A program made the position numbers and the translations under genes. From Shinella granuli (lineage in GTDB: Bacteria; Pseudomonadota; Alphaproteobacteria; Rhizobiales; Rhizobiaceae): a stretch of 64,000 nucleotides of DNA. The stretch lies in contig NZ_SLVX01000008.1 of NCBI RefSeq assembly GCF_004341885.1, positions 187,745-251,744 on the forward strand, read 5' to 3'. The notes under the pieces are model-generated. The model saw nothing but the letters and a program-made list of their open reading frames with translations. It did no database searches and had not been told where the DNA came from. Below are positions 1 to 8,591 of this stretch, piece after piece (position 1 is the first letter of the stretch; each line of letters begins with the position of its first letter).

Positions 1-115
1 GCGCTTCAACCTGCGCACCCGCGCCGTCACCACCGCGCTCCTGCGAAAACTGCTGAACTACAGCGCGCTGGAAAAAGCCGAAGCCGACCTTCAGGAATGG
101 CTGACCAACCTCTGA
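1..115 (+). CDS. C-terminal end of an unrecognised protein (partial)
   Basis: An open frame enters the window at base 2 and stops with TGA at 113-115, giving the last 37 residues (ending LQEWLTNL). The piece is a leucine- and alanine-rich amphipathic helix, and I do not recognise the family. It converges with the deacetylase gene at 146, leaving about 30 bases between the two stop codons, so it probably ends a separate plus-strand unit. Only the reading frame and the absence of another explanation support it. Confidence 0.5.
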   Translation, partial: RFNLRTRAVTTALLRKLLNYSALEKAEADLQEWLTNL

Positions 116-145
116 GGCGCGCCGCGGCCTTTTCCCCGCCCCGTT

Positions 146-1036
146 TCACCGGACCCGGACGGGTTCGGCATAGTAGGGCAGCCGGTCGATCCGTGGCGAC
201 CACAGCCCCTTGTCCACGACGGCGCGCACATGGGCGGCGATCTCCTCCATGGGCGCAAACCACACATCGCCGCGCGTCAGCACCTGCTCGAGGAACCGGT
301 GCACCACCTCCCAGCGCGCAAGCCGCCCGGTGGCGAAGGGATGCACGACCGGCACCCACAGCGCGCCGTGCCGCCAGGCGGCCTCGAACTCCTGCGCGAA
401 GGCGGCAAAGCCCTGTTCCGGCGCGCGGACCGGCATCATGTAGTCGAGGTCGATCGACTGGACATATTGCGGCCAGTCGTCGAGGCCCCAGTGCGACGGA
501 AGCTCGACCAGGCTGCCGGCCTCGCATTCCAGGAGATAGGGAATGTCGTCGCCCATCAGCGAGGCATCGTATTCGAAGCCGCGCGCGACCAGGAGATCGG
601 CCGAGCGATGCGAGAAGTTGTAGAGCGGCGCCCGCCAGCCACGCGGCCGCCGGCCGCTCGCCTTGACGATCACGTCGATGCCGCGGTCCAGCCAGTAGGC
701 CTCGTCCTCGTCGGAAAGCTCGCGCGGATGCTCGTGCAGGAAGCCGTGATGGGCGAGCTCGTGGCCGCCCTCCAAGATGGCCTCGATCGCCTGCGGATAG
801 CGCTCGATGCACCAGGCCGGCACGAAGAAGGTCTGCCTGATGCCGAGCTGGCGATAGCTTTCGACGATGCGCGGGATCGCCACCTTCGGCCCGTATTGCA
901 GCATGGAGATACCGGCGACGCGGCTATGGCCGTCCTCCGGATGGGCGATGTGGATGAGGCTGTCGGCATCCATGTCGAAGGTGATGCAGGCGGCGCATTT
1001 CGCGCCGTTCGGCCAGGGAATGGGATTCTTGATCAC
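146..1036 (-). CDS. Polysaccharide deacetylase-family hydrolase (NodB/PuuE-like)
   Basis: A 296-residue protein of the carbohydrate esterase 4 / NodB-homology fold. This family removes N-acetyl groups or opens cyclic amides with a divalent metal. Visible signatures are the TFDMDADS motif (D21, D23, D25) and the metal-ligand histidine cluster H92-H101 (HELAHHGFLH). No signal peptide is seen, so it is probably cytoplasmic, which argues for a small-molecule substrate, as in the allantoinase PuuE branch, rather than a cell-wall polymer. The start is a GTG at 1034-1036 that overlaps the stop of the upstream dehydrogenase (GTGA), so the two are translationally coupled. It is the last gene of the operon that begins with the permease at 4991. 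The substrate is unknown. Confidence 0.8.
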   Translation of the reverse strand: MIKNPIPWPNGAKCAACITFDMDADSLIHIAHPEDGHSRVAGISMLQYGPKVAIPRIVESYRQLGIRQTFFVPAWCIERYPQAIEAILEGGHELAHHGFLHEHPRELSDEDEAYWLDRGIDVIVKASGRRPRGWRAPLYNFSHRSADLLVARGFEYDASLMGDDIPYLLECEAGSLVELPSHWGLDDWPQYVQSIDLDYMMPVRAPEQGFAAFAQEFEAAWRHGALWVPVVHPFATGRLARWEVVHRFLEQVLTRGDVWFAPMEEIAAHVRAVVDKGLWSPRIDRLPYYAEPVRVR

Positions 1037-1770
1037 GGCATGATGCTCCCGCCATTGCTGCCGACGCCCTGGCCGGTGAAGTACCGTCCGCCGGAGCCGG
1101 CGAGGAACAGCGCCAGTTCGCCGATCTCCTCCGGCTGGCCGAAGCGGGCGAGCGGGATGGCAAGCTCGCGCGCCCGCCATTCGGCGCTCATGTTCGCCGC
1201 GCCGAGCATGTCCGTGTCGATCGGGCCGGGGCAGATGGCGTTGACCAGGATGCGGGGGGCGAATTCCTTCGCCCAGGAGCGGGTGAGGCCGAGCACGCCG
1301 TGCTTGGAGGCGACGTAGGGCGAGAAGGTCTCGCGGCCGTAATAGGCCATGTCCGAGGCGATCAGGATCACCCGGGCCGGCACCTCCGCCGTACCCTCCA
1401 TCAGCCCGATCGCCATCTTGCCGACGAGGAAGCTGCCGCGCAGGTTGATGGCGATCACCCGGTCGAAATCGGCGACGGGCGTGTCCAGCAGCGGTGCCTC
1501 GTGGATGACGCCCGCGCAGTGCACGACCACGTCGAGCCCGCCGAACCTTTCCTTCACCGCATCGCCGACCGCAAGAACGGCGCTTTCGTCGGAGACGTCG
1601 CAGGAAAGCGCCAGCGTCTCCGCCGCACCGGCCCCGGCCGCCGCGACGGCGGTTTCATCGGGCCTGCGGATGTCGGCGAGCGCGACGCGCGCACCCGTTG
1701 CGGCAAAGGCAAGGGCGCAGGCCGCACCGATGCCGCGATAGGCACCCGTAACGAGAACGCGCCTGTTCAT
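1033..1770 (-). CDS. Short-chain dehydrogenase/reductase (SDR)
   Basis: A 245-residue classical SDR, NAD(P)-dependent. It shows the Rossmann motif TGAYRGIG (residues 8-15), a HCAG variant of the NNAG motif (84-87), catalytic Ser139 and the YVASK motif with Tyr152 and Lys156. The C-terminal region PGPIDTDM and the FLAGSGG...TGQ segment are typical of 3-oxoacyl-ACP reductase-like members. It overlaps the neighbouring genes by 4 bases at both ends, so it belongs to a tightly coupled five-gene operon. A second SDR lies directly upstream; the pair may oxidise and reduce consecutive intermediates of one pathway. The substrate cannot be read from sequence. Confidence 0.88.
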   Translation of the reverse strand: MNRRVLVTGAYRGIGAACALAFAATGARVALADIRRPDETAVAAAGAGAAETLALSCDVSDESAVLAVGDAVKERFGGLDVVVHCAGVIHEAPLLDTPVADFDRVIAINLRGSFLVGKMAIGLMEGTAEVPARVILIASDMAYYGRETFSPYVASKHGVLGLTRSWAKEFAPRILVNAICPGPIDTDMLGAANMSAEWRARELAIPLARFGQPEEIGELALFLAGSGGRYFTGQGVGSNGGSIMP

Positions 1771-2549
1771 GCCATCACCTCGCCGCGATCGAGCATCAGG
1801 CCCTGGCCCGTCATGTCCTTCGCCCCGTCCGAGGCGAGGAAGAGATAGGGTGCGGCAAGGTCCTCCGGCTCCAGCAGGCCGGGCAGGACCTGCGCTCCGA
1901 CGATCTCGGCCAGCAGGTCCTCCTCGCTGCGGCCGGTGCGCAGCGACATGTTCTTCAAGGACAGCATGGCCGCCTCCGTGCGCACCCAGCCGGGGCAGAC
2001 GGCGTTGACGCGGATGCCCCTCGGGCCAAGCTCCTTCGCCATCACGCGCGTGAAGCCGAGATTGGCATGCTTGGAGGTGATGTAGGCGGCGAAGTCCGGC
2101 ACCGCGACGCGGCTCCAGATCGAGGCCGTCACGATGATGCGGCCGCCCTCCACCATATGGGGCACCGCGTTGCGGGTCACGTAGAACGTGCCGTTGGTGT
2201 TGATGTCGGTGATGCGGCGGAACGTGTCCTCGATGGACGGATCGGGATCGAGCAGCGGGGTGATGCGCTCCAGCCCCGCATTGTTGACCAGCACGTCGAT
2301 GCGGCCGAGCGGCGCGAGCGCCGCCTTCACGGCGGCGCTGTCGGTGATGTCGCATTCGATCGCCGCGACCTTGCGGCCGAAGCGGGCGGTCATTTCCTGC
2401 GCCGTCTCCTGAATGCCCGCGCCGGAGGAGAGGATCGTCACATCGGCGCCGGCGGCGGCGAAACCTTCCGCCACGGCCCGGCCGATGCCCCGGCTCGCCC
2501 CCGTGACGAGCACATGCTCGCCGGAGAAGTCATAGTGAAGTCGTCCCAT
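1767..2549 (-). CDS. Short-chain dehydrogenase/reductase (SDR)
   Basis: A 260-residue classical SDR with TGASRGIG near residue 16, the NNAG motif, a serine in the TASIW segment and a YITSKH catalytic Tyr/Lys motif. The protein is related to, but clearly different from, the neighbouring SDR at 1033, so this is not a recent duplication. ATG at 2547-2549 follows the agmatinase-family stop by three bases, and its own stop overlaps the next ATG. Role: NAD(P)-dependent oxidoreductase in the permease/agmatinase/deacetylase operon. The substrate is unknown. Confidence 0.88.
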   Translation of the reverse strand: MGRLHYDFSGEHVLVTGASRGIGRAVAEGFAAAGADVTILSSGAGIQETAQEMTARFGRKVAAIECDITDSAAVKAALAPLGRIDVLVNNAGLERITPLLDPDPSIEDTFRRITDINTNGTFYVTRNAVPHMVEGGRIIVTASIWSRVAVPDFAAYITSKHANLGFTRVMAKELGPRGIRVNAVCPGWVRTEAAMLSLKNMSLRTGRSEEDLLAEIVGAQVLPGLLEPEDLAAPYLFLASDGAKDMTGQGLMLDRGEVMA

Positions 2550-2552
2550 GGT

Positions 2553-3524
2553 TCAGCCCTTCCTTGCGTGCATGATGCGGCCGATGAGGTTCATGAGAAC
2601 CTGGGCGGCGAGAATGGCGGTGCCACCGGTCTGGTCGTAATCGGGGGCGACCTCGACGAGATCGATGCCGACGATGTCGCCGCGCTTTGCAAGCGCCGCC
2701 AGGATCTCCAGCACCTCGTAGTAGATGAAGCCGCCATGCGACGGCGTGCCCGTGCCCGGCGCGATCGACGGGTCGAAACCGTCGATGTCGATGGTGACGT
2801 AGTAACGCGCCCCGGCCGGCACGCGCTCCACCACCGCCTGCGTGCCGAGCGCCCGGATCTGGCGGACCGAGAGGATATCGGACCCCATTTTCCGCGCATC
2901 CTCGTAGCCTTCCCTGGCCGTCGAGGAGACGTTGCGGATGCCGAGCTGCGTGAGGCCGCTGACATAGGATTTTTCCGCCGCGCGGCGCATCGGGTTGCCG
3001 TGGCCGTAGCGCACGCCGTGGCGCTCGTCGACGAAGTCGAGATGGGCGTCGATCTGCACGATATGGATCGGGCCGTTCTTCTCGCAGTCCTCGGCAAAGG
3101 CGTTGACGCAGGGGATGTTGACCGAATGGTCGCCGCCCAGCACCACCGGCAGCGCGCCGGCGTCAAGGATCTTGCGCACGCCGAATTCGATATTGGCATG
3201 GCTCTTCATCGTGTCGGTGTGCACGATGTCGGCATCGCCGATATCGACGACGGAGACCGCGCCGCTCGGCAGGTAGGTAACGTCGTCCTCGTGGTCATAG
3301 GCGCCGCCATGCCCGAAGGAGAAGAGCGTGGAGGCCTCGCGGATGGAGCGCGGCCCGAAGCGGGTGCCGGCGCGCCACTGCGTGCCGCAGTCGAAGGGGG
3401 CGCCGAGGATCGCCACATCGGCGTCGATGGCGTCCCAATCCGGCTGGTAGGGATATTTGCCGAAGGTGCAGATGCCGACGAACGGCAGGTTCAGGCGGCC
3501 GGTCTCATAGGAATTGCTGGTCAT
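2553..3524 (-). CDS. Agmatinase/ureohydrolase-family enzyme
   Basis: A 323-residue member of the arginase/agmatinase (ureohydrolase) family, which hydrolyses guanidino groups to urea with a binuclear metal centre. The metal ligands are all present: GGDHS (130-134, His133), DAHLD (159-163) and the DIDGFDP segment with Asp246 and Asp248. Length and motif order fit SpeB-like agmatinases, but guanidinobutyrase, proclavaminate amidinohydrolase and guanidine hydrolase share them, so the substrate is open. It sits between an amino acid permease and two SDRs in one minus-strand operon, which suggests hydrolysis of an imported guanidino compound. Confidence 0.88.
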   Translation of the reverse strand: MTSNSYETGRLNLPFVGICTFGKYPYQPDWDAIDADVAILGAPFDCGTQWRAGTRFGPRSIREASTLFSFGHGGAYDHEDDVTYLPSGAVSVVDIGDADIVHTDTMKSHANIEFGVRKILDAGALPVVLGGDHSVNIPCVNAFAEDCEKNGPIHIVQIDAHLDFVDERHGVRYGHGNPMRRAAEKSYVSGLTQLGIRNVSSTAREGYEDARKMGSDILSVRQIRALGTQAVVERVPAGARYYVTIDIDGFDPSIAPGTGTPSHGGFIYYEVLEILAALAKRGDIVGIDLVEVAPDYDQTGGTAILAAQVLMNLIGRIMHARKG

Positions 3525-3575
3525 GGTCGTTCCGTTTCAGATGGATGACAATCGAGGTGACGGGCGCCACGGCCC

Positions 3576-4991
3576 TTACGGCTCCGTGCCGTTCGGGGCC
3601 GCCTTGCGCCAGAGCTTCGACAGCGCCCAGAGGCCGACGGCGACCCCCGCCAGCACCAGCTCGCCGATCAGGAAATCGGTGGTCTGGGTGATAAGGGCAT
3701 AGCCGGTGAAGGCGACGACGATGACGGGCGGCAGCGGCCAGAACGGCATCTTGAAGGGCCGATGGACATGCTTCTGCGAGATGCGGCTCCAGAAGGCGGC
3801 GACCCCGACGAAGAAGTAGACGGTCGCGATCATCGTCCCCGCGAACATGATGAGCCAGTCGAGGCTGGACATCATGATCAGGAACGCCGAGGGGACGAGC
3901 AGCGCGGCGACGCCCCAGCCCGGCGAACGGAAGCGGTTCAGCCCGGCAAGCCTGTTGCCGATTGCCGGCGGCCAGAGACCGTCGCGCGCCGAGGCGAAGA
4001 CACCGCGGGCGAAATACATCTGGAGCGTCAGCGCGGCGTTGAAGAGCGCCGCGATGACGCCGATATTGACGATCGTGCTCGCCCAGGGGCCGAGCGCGCT
4101 TTCGACCGCCGAAACGATCGGCGCATCCGACTGCAGGAAGGCGACCAGGTCCGGCGCGGCGATGACGCCGGCGAAGAGCGGGATCGTGATGAGGATCGAG
4201 GCGAGGATCGCGGCATAGATGACGGCCCGGCCGACATCGCGCGCGCCGCCGACAAGCTCCTCGACGAAGCCGCAGACGGCGTCATAGCCGTTCAGGACGT
4301 TGAAGGCCGGCGCCAGCGTCGCCAGCGCGATGCCGAGGGTCAGCGGCACGAGCTGGCCGTTCTCCAGCACGACCGGATGGAACACGATGTCGACCGGATT
4401 TTGCACCGGGGCGACGATCGCCGCCAGCACGATGAGCCCGACGACGACGAGCTGCACGACGAGAATGGCGATGTTCACCTTCGCGCCGATCTCCACCTTG
4501 GTGATGGCGATGGCGCCGGAAACGGCCAGCAGCAGGAAGGCGATCACCTCATTGGGCACGGTGATCCATGGCAGCAGGTTCTTCAGGAAGATCGGAATGC
4601 CCAGCAGCAGCGATGCGGGGATCACGATGCCCTGCGTCACGAAGTTGAACAGCGTGATCCAGGCCAGCGGCTCCGGCAAGGCGCTGCGCACCATCGAATA
4701 GGAGCCGCCCGTCGACGGATAGGTCGAGGCGAGCTCGCCGAGGCACATGGCGATCAGGACCACGACGACGCTGAGGATCAGCATCGCCCCGACGCCGAAG
4801 GTCCCGCCGACCTGGAAGACGCCCGCCGTCAGCAGCAGCACGGCCATGGCCGGCGAGGCGTCGGCCATGGCCAGGCACACCACATGCGACACCTGGAGCC
4901 GCCGCCGCAGCGTATGCGCCTCCCCCTCGGCCGCCACCCCTTCATAGTCCGGGCTCTGCCCGGATCCTTCCAGCACTTTCGTCGATGACAT
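3576..4991 (-). CDS. APC-superfamily amino acid/polyamine permease
   Basis: A 471-residue inner-membrane permease with about 12 hydrophobic segments. It starts with a soluble 30-residue N-terminus, then the first APC helices (the DASPAMAVLLLTAG region) and the conserved GGSYSMVRSALPEPLAW stretch typical of APC transporters. It is the promoter-proximal gene of the operon 4991 to 146, followed by the agmatinase-family enzyme 51 bases downstream. The likely job is uptake (or antiport) of the compound that the downstream hydrolases and dehydrogenases degrade. The start ATG at 4989-4991 follows a purine-rich GGGGGAGTGAGCG leader. Confidence 0.87.
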   Translation of the reverse strand: MSSTKVLEGSGQSPDYEGVAAEGEAHTLRRRLQVSHVVCLAMADASPAMAVLLLTAGVFQVGGTFGVGAMLILSVVVVLIAMCLGELASTYPSTGGSYSMVRSALPEPLAWITLFNFVTQGIVIPASLLLGIPIFLKNLLPWITVPNEVIAFLLLAVSGAIAITKVEIGAKVNIAILVVQLVVVGLIVLAAIVAPVQNPVDIVFHPVVLENGQLVPLTLGIALATLAPAFNVLNGYDAVCGFVEELVGGARDVGRAVIYAAILASILITIPLFAGVIAAPDLVAFLQSDAPIVSAVESALGPWASTIVNIGVIAALFNAALTLQMYFARGVFASARDGLWPPAIGNRLAGLNRFRSPGWGVAALLVPSAFLIMMSSLDWLIMFAGTMIATVYFFVGVAAFWSRISQKHVHRPFKMPFWPLPPVIVVAFTGYALITQTTDFLIGELVLAGVAVGLWALSKLWRKAAPNGTEP

Positions 4992-5399
4992 CGCTCACTC
5001 CCCCTCTTCGCATCCGGCATGGATGCAACCCACGGCCCGACGCCCGCCACGTCGTCGCACGGGCCCGGTCCCTCCGACCGGGCACGCCACGCAGGGGCGC
5101 CATCAATCTATAGCCGATTAAAACTTTTACTAAGTAAATTTTTTAGTCGCGAAAACTTTCTTCGTCAACGGCGAATCTTTCGAAACGCGATGCGATTTCC
5201 GGCGGGTCGACGGCGGGCAGGATGGGAGATGGGGGCGGGTCGCCAGGCAGGCGCCCTGTGGCGGGCCTGTTCGGCACGGGCGACCGGCCGCTTCCGGCGG
5301 CACCGGCACATCTCTGCCGGACGCGGCGTTCCATTTCAGCCGTCGTCCGCGGTCAGATATATAGCGCGTCCTTGTGCGTCCGTCCGGACGCACGGCGCT
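4992..5399. other. Non-coding leader of the permease operon
   Basis: These 408 bases separate the aapP-like stop from the permease start; both genes run leftwards. No convincing gene is seen. An AT-rich patch at about 5108-5155 stands out in the GC-rich surroundings and holds a small inverted repeat TTTAC-TAA-GTAAA (5126-5138) followed by TTTTTTAGT, which repeats the ACTAA arm in inverse. This is the natural place for the permease operon promoter and operator, but no regulator for it is encoded nearby. Confidence 0.4.
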
Positions 5400-6158
5400 T
5401 CAGTGCTTCAACACGCGTGCGAGGAAGGCGCGTGCGCGTTCGTTCTGCGGGTTGTCGAAGAATGCGTCCGGCTTGCCGATTTCCAGGATCGCGCCCTGGT
5501 CGATATAGACGATCCGGTCGGCCACTTCGCGGGCAAAGCCCATTTCGTGCGTCACGATCATCATCGTCATGCCGTCGGCGGCCAGCTCGCGCATCACGTC
5601 GAGCACCTCGCCGATCATTTCCGGATCGAGCGCCGAGGTCGGCTCGTCGAACAGCATCAGGTGCGGCTCCATCGCCAGCGAACGGGCGATCGCCACGCGC
5701 TGCTGCTGGCCGCCGGAGAGCTGGCCGGGATATTTGTGCGCATGCGCCTTCAGGCCGACGCGGTCGAGCAGCCTGAGCGCGGTCGCCTCGGCCTCGGCCT
5801 TCGACTTGCGGTGCACGCGCATCGGCGCGATGGTGATGTTCTCCACCACCGTCTTGTGCGGGAAGAGGTTGAACTGCTGGAACACCATGCCGACGCCCTT
5901 GCGGATGGCGGCAAGCTCGCTTTCGCCGCCGAGAAGGCGATCCTCCTCCACGGGCATCGGGTAGCCGTCCACCAGGAGGCTGCCGTTCTGGTACATTTCC
6001 AGCCCGTTGACGCAGCGGATGAGCGTCGACTTGCCCGAGCCGCTCGCGCCGATCACCACCACCACCTCGCCGCGCGCCACGGAGAGGTCGATGTTCTTCA
6101 GGACGTGATGGCTTCCGTAGAACTTGTTGAGGGTCTTCATTTCGACGATGGTGCTCAT
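5400..6158 (-). CDS. aapP: Polar amino acid ABC transporter ATPase (AapP-like)
   Basis: A 252-residue cytoplasmic ATPase of the GlnQ/HisP/AapP type. It shows Walker [10 protein letters not shown], the LSGGQQQR signature, Walker [13 protein letters not shown] and the switch histidine in VTHEMGF. The start was placed at ATG 6156-6158 because a GGAGG lies seven bases upstream; an in-frame ATG at 6191 overlaps the permease stop (ATGA) and would add 11 residues. It is the fourth and last gene of a J-Q-M-P ordered importer operon. In rhizobia Aap is a broad-specificity L-amino acid importer, and that is the inferred role here. Confidence 0.92.
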   Translation of the reverse strand: MSTIVEMKTLNKFYGSHHVLKNIDLSVARGEVVVVIGASGSGKSTLIRCVNGLEMYQNGSLLVDGYPMPVEEDRLLGGESELAAIRKGVGMVFQQFNLFPHKTVVENITIAPMRVHRKSKAEAEATALRLLDRVGLKAHAHKYPGQLSGGQQQRVAIARSLAMEPHLMLFDEPTSALDPEMIGEVLDVMRELAADGMTMMIVTHEMGFAREVADRIVYIDQGAILEIGKPDAFFDNPQNERARAFLARVLKH

Positions 6159-6187
6159 GGAGCGGCCTCCGGTGGTGTTCGCGTCGC

Positions 6188-7318
6188 TCATCGGCTGCCC
6201 CGCGCAAGGTGCTTTTCGAGCTTGCGGGCGACGAAGGTGATCAGGGATCCGACGAGGAAATAGGTCAGGAACAGGAACGAATAGACTTCATAGGTGCGGT
6301 CGCCATATTGCGGGTTGGCGAGGATCATCTGGCCGGCGCGCAGGAAGTCGGTGAGGCCGATGATGAAGACCAGCGGCGCCGTGTTGAAGATGTCGAGCAC
6401 ATTGCCGACGAGCGGCGGCACCACCACGCGAAGGGCCTGCGGCAGGACGATCGAGCGGTTGATGTCGAACTCGCTCATGCCGAGCGACCGGGCGGCTTCC
6501 GTCTGCCCGCGCGGCACGGCCTGCAGGCCGCTGCGGACATATTCGGCGACATAGGCGGAATAGAACAGCGTGAAGCCGATCATGCCGCGCACCACATCCG
6601 CCAGATTGAGCTGCGGCGTCAGCACGGGCATCAGGATCCAGATCCAGTAGACGACCATGATCAGCGGCACCGAGCGCATCACCTCGATATAGGCGGTGCA
6701 GATCCAGCGCACGCTGGAAAAGCGGCTGCGGCGGCCGAAGGCGAGCAGGATGCCGATCGGCAGGGTGACGACCGCGGTGACGAGCGTCAGGAGGATGCTG
6801 AGCAGCAGGCCGCCCCACAGGCCGGCGCCGGGCGGCGCCATCACGGCGAAGATCGCGATCAGCCCGACGAAACTTGCCGGCACGAGACCCCTGCGGGCCG
6901 CGGGAACGCGGGAAATCAGCGCCCAGGACAGTCCGAAGAGAGCGACGAGCGCGGCAACGCACAGGATGTTCGCAAGGCCCTTCGTCCCCGTCAGGACCAG
7001 CGCAACCGCCACCACGAGGAGGAGGCCGCCGGCATGCCGCCCGCGGAACGCGAAGACGCAGCCCAGCGCCGCGCCGAGCAGGGCGGCGATGATCATCGCC
7101 GCGACCCAGGTCCGCCACGCCTGGTCGACCGGGAAGATGCCGATCATCAGGACGCGCAGGCTTTGCGGAATGATGTCCCATTGCGCCACCGTCAGCGCCC
7201 AGCCGGCGATCTGCCAGATGAGCCAGAGCACGCCGGGAATGACCGTGAGGGACAGGAGGACGTCGAACGGCTTGGCAAACAGGTTGTGCCGCGACCATTT
7301 CAGGGATCTGGCGATCAT
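6188..7318 (-). CDS. aapM: Amino acid ABC transporter permease (AapM-like)
   Basis: A 376-residue inner-membrane subunit. The N-terminal half carries extra hydrophobic helices (about residues 20-150), as in AapM. The C-terminal half is the HisMQ-type permease domain with the EAA loop ([15 protein letters not shown]...IVLPQALR). ATG at 7316-7318 overlaps the stop of the upstream permease. It pairs with the AapQ-like protein to form the membrane channel. Its stop is 30 bases before the chosen ATPase start. Confidence 0.9.
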   Translation of the reverse strand: MIARSLKWSRHNLFAKPFDVLLSLTVIPGVLWLIWQIAGWALTVAQWDIIPQSLRVLMIGIFPVDQAWRTWVAAMIIAALLGAALGCVFAFRGRHAGGLLLVVAVALVLTGTKGLANILCVAALVALFGLSWALISRVPAARRGLVPASFVGLIAIFAVMAPPGAGLWGGLLLSILLTLVTAVVTLPIGILLAFGRRSRFSSVRWICTAYIEVMRSVPLIMVVYWIWILMPVLTPQLNLADVVRGMIGFTLFYSAYVAEYVRSGLQAVPRGQTEAARSLGMSEFDINRSIVLPQALRVVVPPLVGNVLDIFNTAPLVFIIGLTDFLRAGQMILANPQYGDRTYEVYSFLFLTYFLVGSLITFVARKLEKHLARGSR

Positions 7319-8526
7319 CGCGACGCTCCGTGTCTTGTCATGCGGCGGTCGGCCCAGCCGACGGCGGCGCTGATGGCCCAGCTCAGGATGAGGTAGGAGG
7401 CCATCACGATGACGATGCCTTCCAGACTGTGGCCGGTCTGGTTCGCGATGGTACCGTAGATGTTGAACAGCTCGGGATATCCGATGGCGATGCCGAGGGC
7501 GGTGTTCTTCGTCAGGCTGATATACTGGTTGCCGAAGGACGGGAGGACGACGCGGAAGACCTGCGGCAGGATGATGTCGTTGACGGTGTCGCGGCGCGTG
7601 AGGCCGAGGGAGGCGGCCGCCTCCCATTGCCCCTTCGGCAGCGCGTCGATGGCGCCGCGCACGATTTCCGCGATGTAGGACGCGCTGTTGACGACGATGG
7701 CAAGCAGCAGCGCGGCCATTTCCGGGCTCATGCTCGTGCCGCCACGCGCCTGGAATTTCGAGGCGACTGGAAGGTCGAGGCCGACGATGCCGGTTGCGAA
7801 CATCATTGCGCCAAGCAGGAGGACGGCGCCGGCGCAGATCCACCGGACCGTCCCGTTGCGATCGAAGAGCACGCCGAGGATGGCGACCCAGAATGCCGTC
7901 GCGGTCCCGATGGCGAGGACCGAGTCACCCCCCTGCCAGGTGGGGACGGGAAAATAGAGGCCCTGCTGGCTGATCACGACGCCGTAGACTTTCGCGGCGG
8001 CGGCGATCGGCGGGAAATGCAGGACGACGGCGAAATACCAGAAGACGAGCTGGATCAGGAGCGGCGTGTTGCGCACGAACTCCACGCACCAGAAGGAGAG
8101 GTTGCGCACCACCCAGTTGGTCGAGAGCCGGCCGACGCCGAGCAGCGTTCCGAGCACGGTGCTGAGAAGGATGGCGAGGACGGCCACCTTGATCGTGTTG
8201 AAGATGCCGGTGACGAAGGCCTGGGCGATCAGGTGATCCGACGTGAAGTTCAGCAAGGCCGGCCAGACGCCGTCCTCCAGGGCGACCGTCTTGCCTTCGC
8301 TGATGTCGAAGCCCGCGGCATCCCAGAGGAAGGAGAAGCTGAACCTGATCCCGTGCCGGGCAAGTCCCTCCTTCACCGCGAAGGCGAAGAGGACCACGAG
8401 GACGATGGCAGCCGCGACGATGGCGGACTGGGTGGCGTTGTACCGAATCCGGTTGCGCCGGCGGCGAGCCGGCAGGTCGTCGTCGGCCACGTTACCGGCC
8501 ACGTTCGCTTGGGTTTGCACAGTCAT
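7315..8526 (-). CDS. aapQ: Amino acid ABC transporter permease (AapQ-like)
   Basis: A 403-residue inner-membrane subunit with a cytoplasmic N-terminus (RRRRNRIRYN), about eight hydrophobic segments and the EAA loop KGQWEAAASLGLTRRDTVNDIILPQ. The length matches AapQ (about 400 residues) and the order after the binding-protein gene is that of aapJQMP. A GC-rich stem-loop (8551-8578) separates it from the aapJ-like gene and probably lowers expression of the membrane subunits relative to the binding protein. Confidence 0.9.
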   Translation of the reverse strand: MTVQTQANVAGNVADDDLPARRRRNRIRYNATQSAIVAAAIVLVVLFAFAVKEGLARHGIRFSFSFLWDAAGFDISEGKTVALEDGVWPALLNFTSDHLIAQAFVTGIFNTIKVAVLAILLSTVLGTLLGVGRLSTNWVVRNLSFWCVEFVRNTPLLIQLVFWYFAVVLHFPPIAAAAKVYGVVISQQGLYFPVPTWQGGDSVLAIGTATAFWVAILGVLFDRNGTVRWICAGAVLLLGAMMFATGIVGLDLPVASKFQARGGTSMSPEMAALLLAIVVNSASYIAEIVRGAIDALPKGQWEAAASLGLTRRDTVNDIILPQVFRVVLPSFGNQYISLTKNTALGIAIGYPELFNIYGTIANQTGHSLEGIVIVMASYLILSWAISAAVGWADRRMTRHGASR

Positions 8527-8550
8527 GTCGAAATACCAGAACCGATTGGG

Positions 8551-8578
8551 GGACCGGGGCGCGATGCCGCCCCGGTCC
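8551..8578 (-). terminator. Stem-loop between binding-protein and permease genes
   Basis: Perfect 11-bp arms (GGACCGGGGCG and CGCCCCGGTCC) close a 6-base loop, with no T-run after either side. It lies 13 bases downstream of the aapJ-like stop and before the aapQ-like start. Such hairpins in ABC importer operons commonly protect the upstream mRNA and cause partial termination, giving excess binding protein. Confidence 0.6.
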
Positions 8579-8591
8579 GGTCAGGAGGGGA

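Noticed and set aside
2067-3548. 493-codon open frame opposite the SDR and agmatinase-family genes
   Set aside because: Antisense shadow; the opposite strand has complete ureohydrolase metal sites, and this frame has none.
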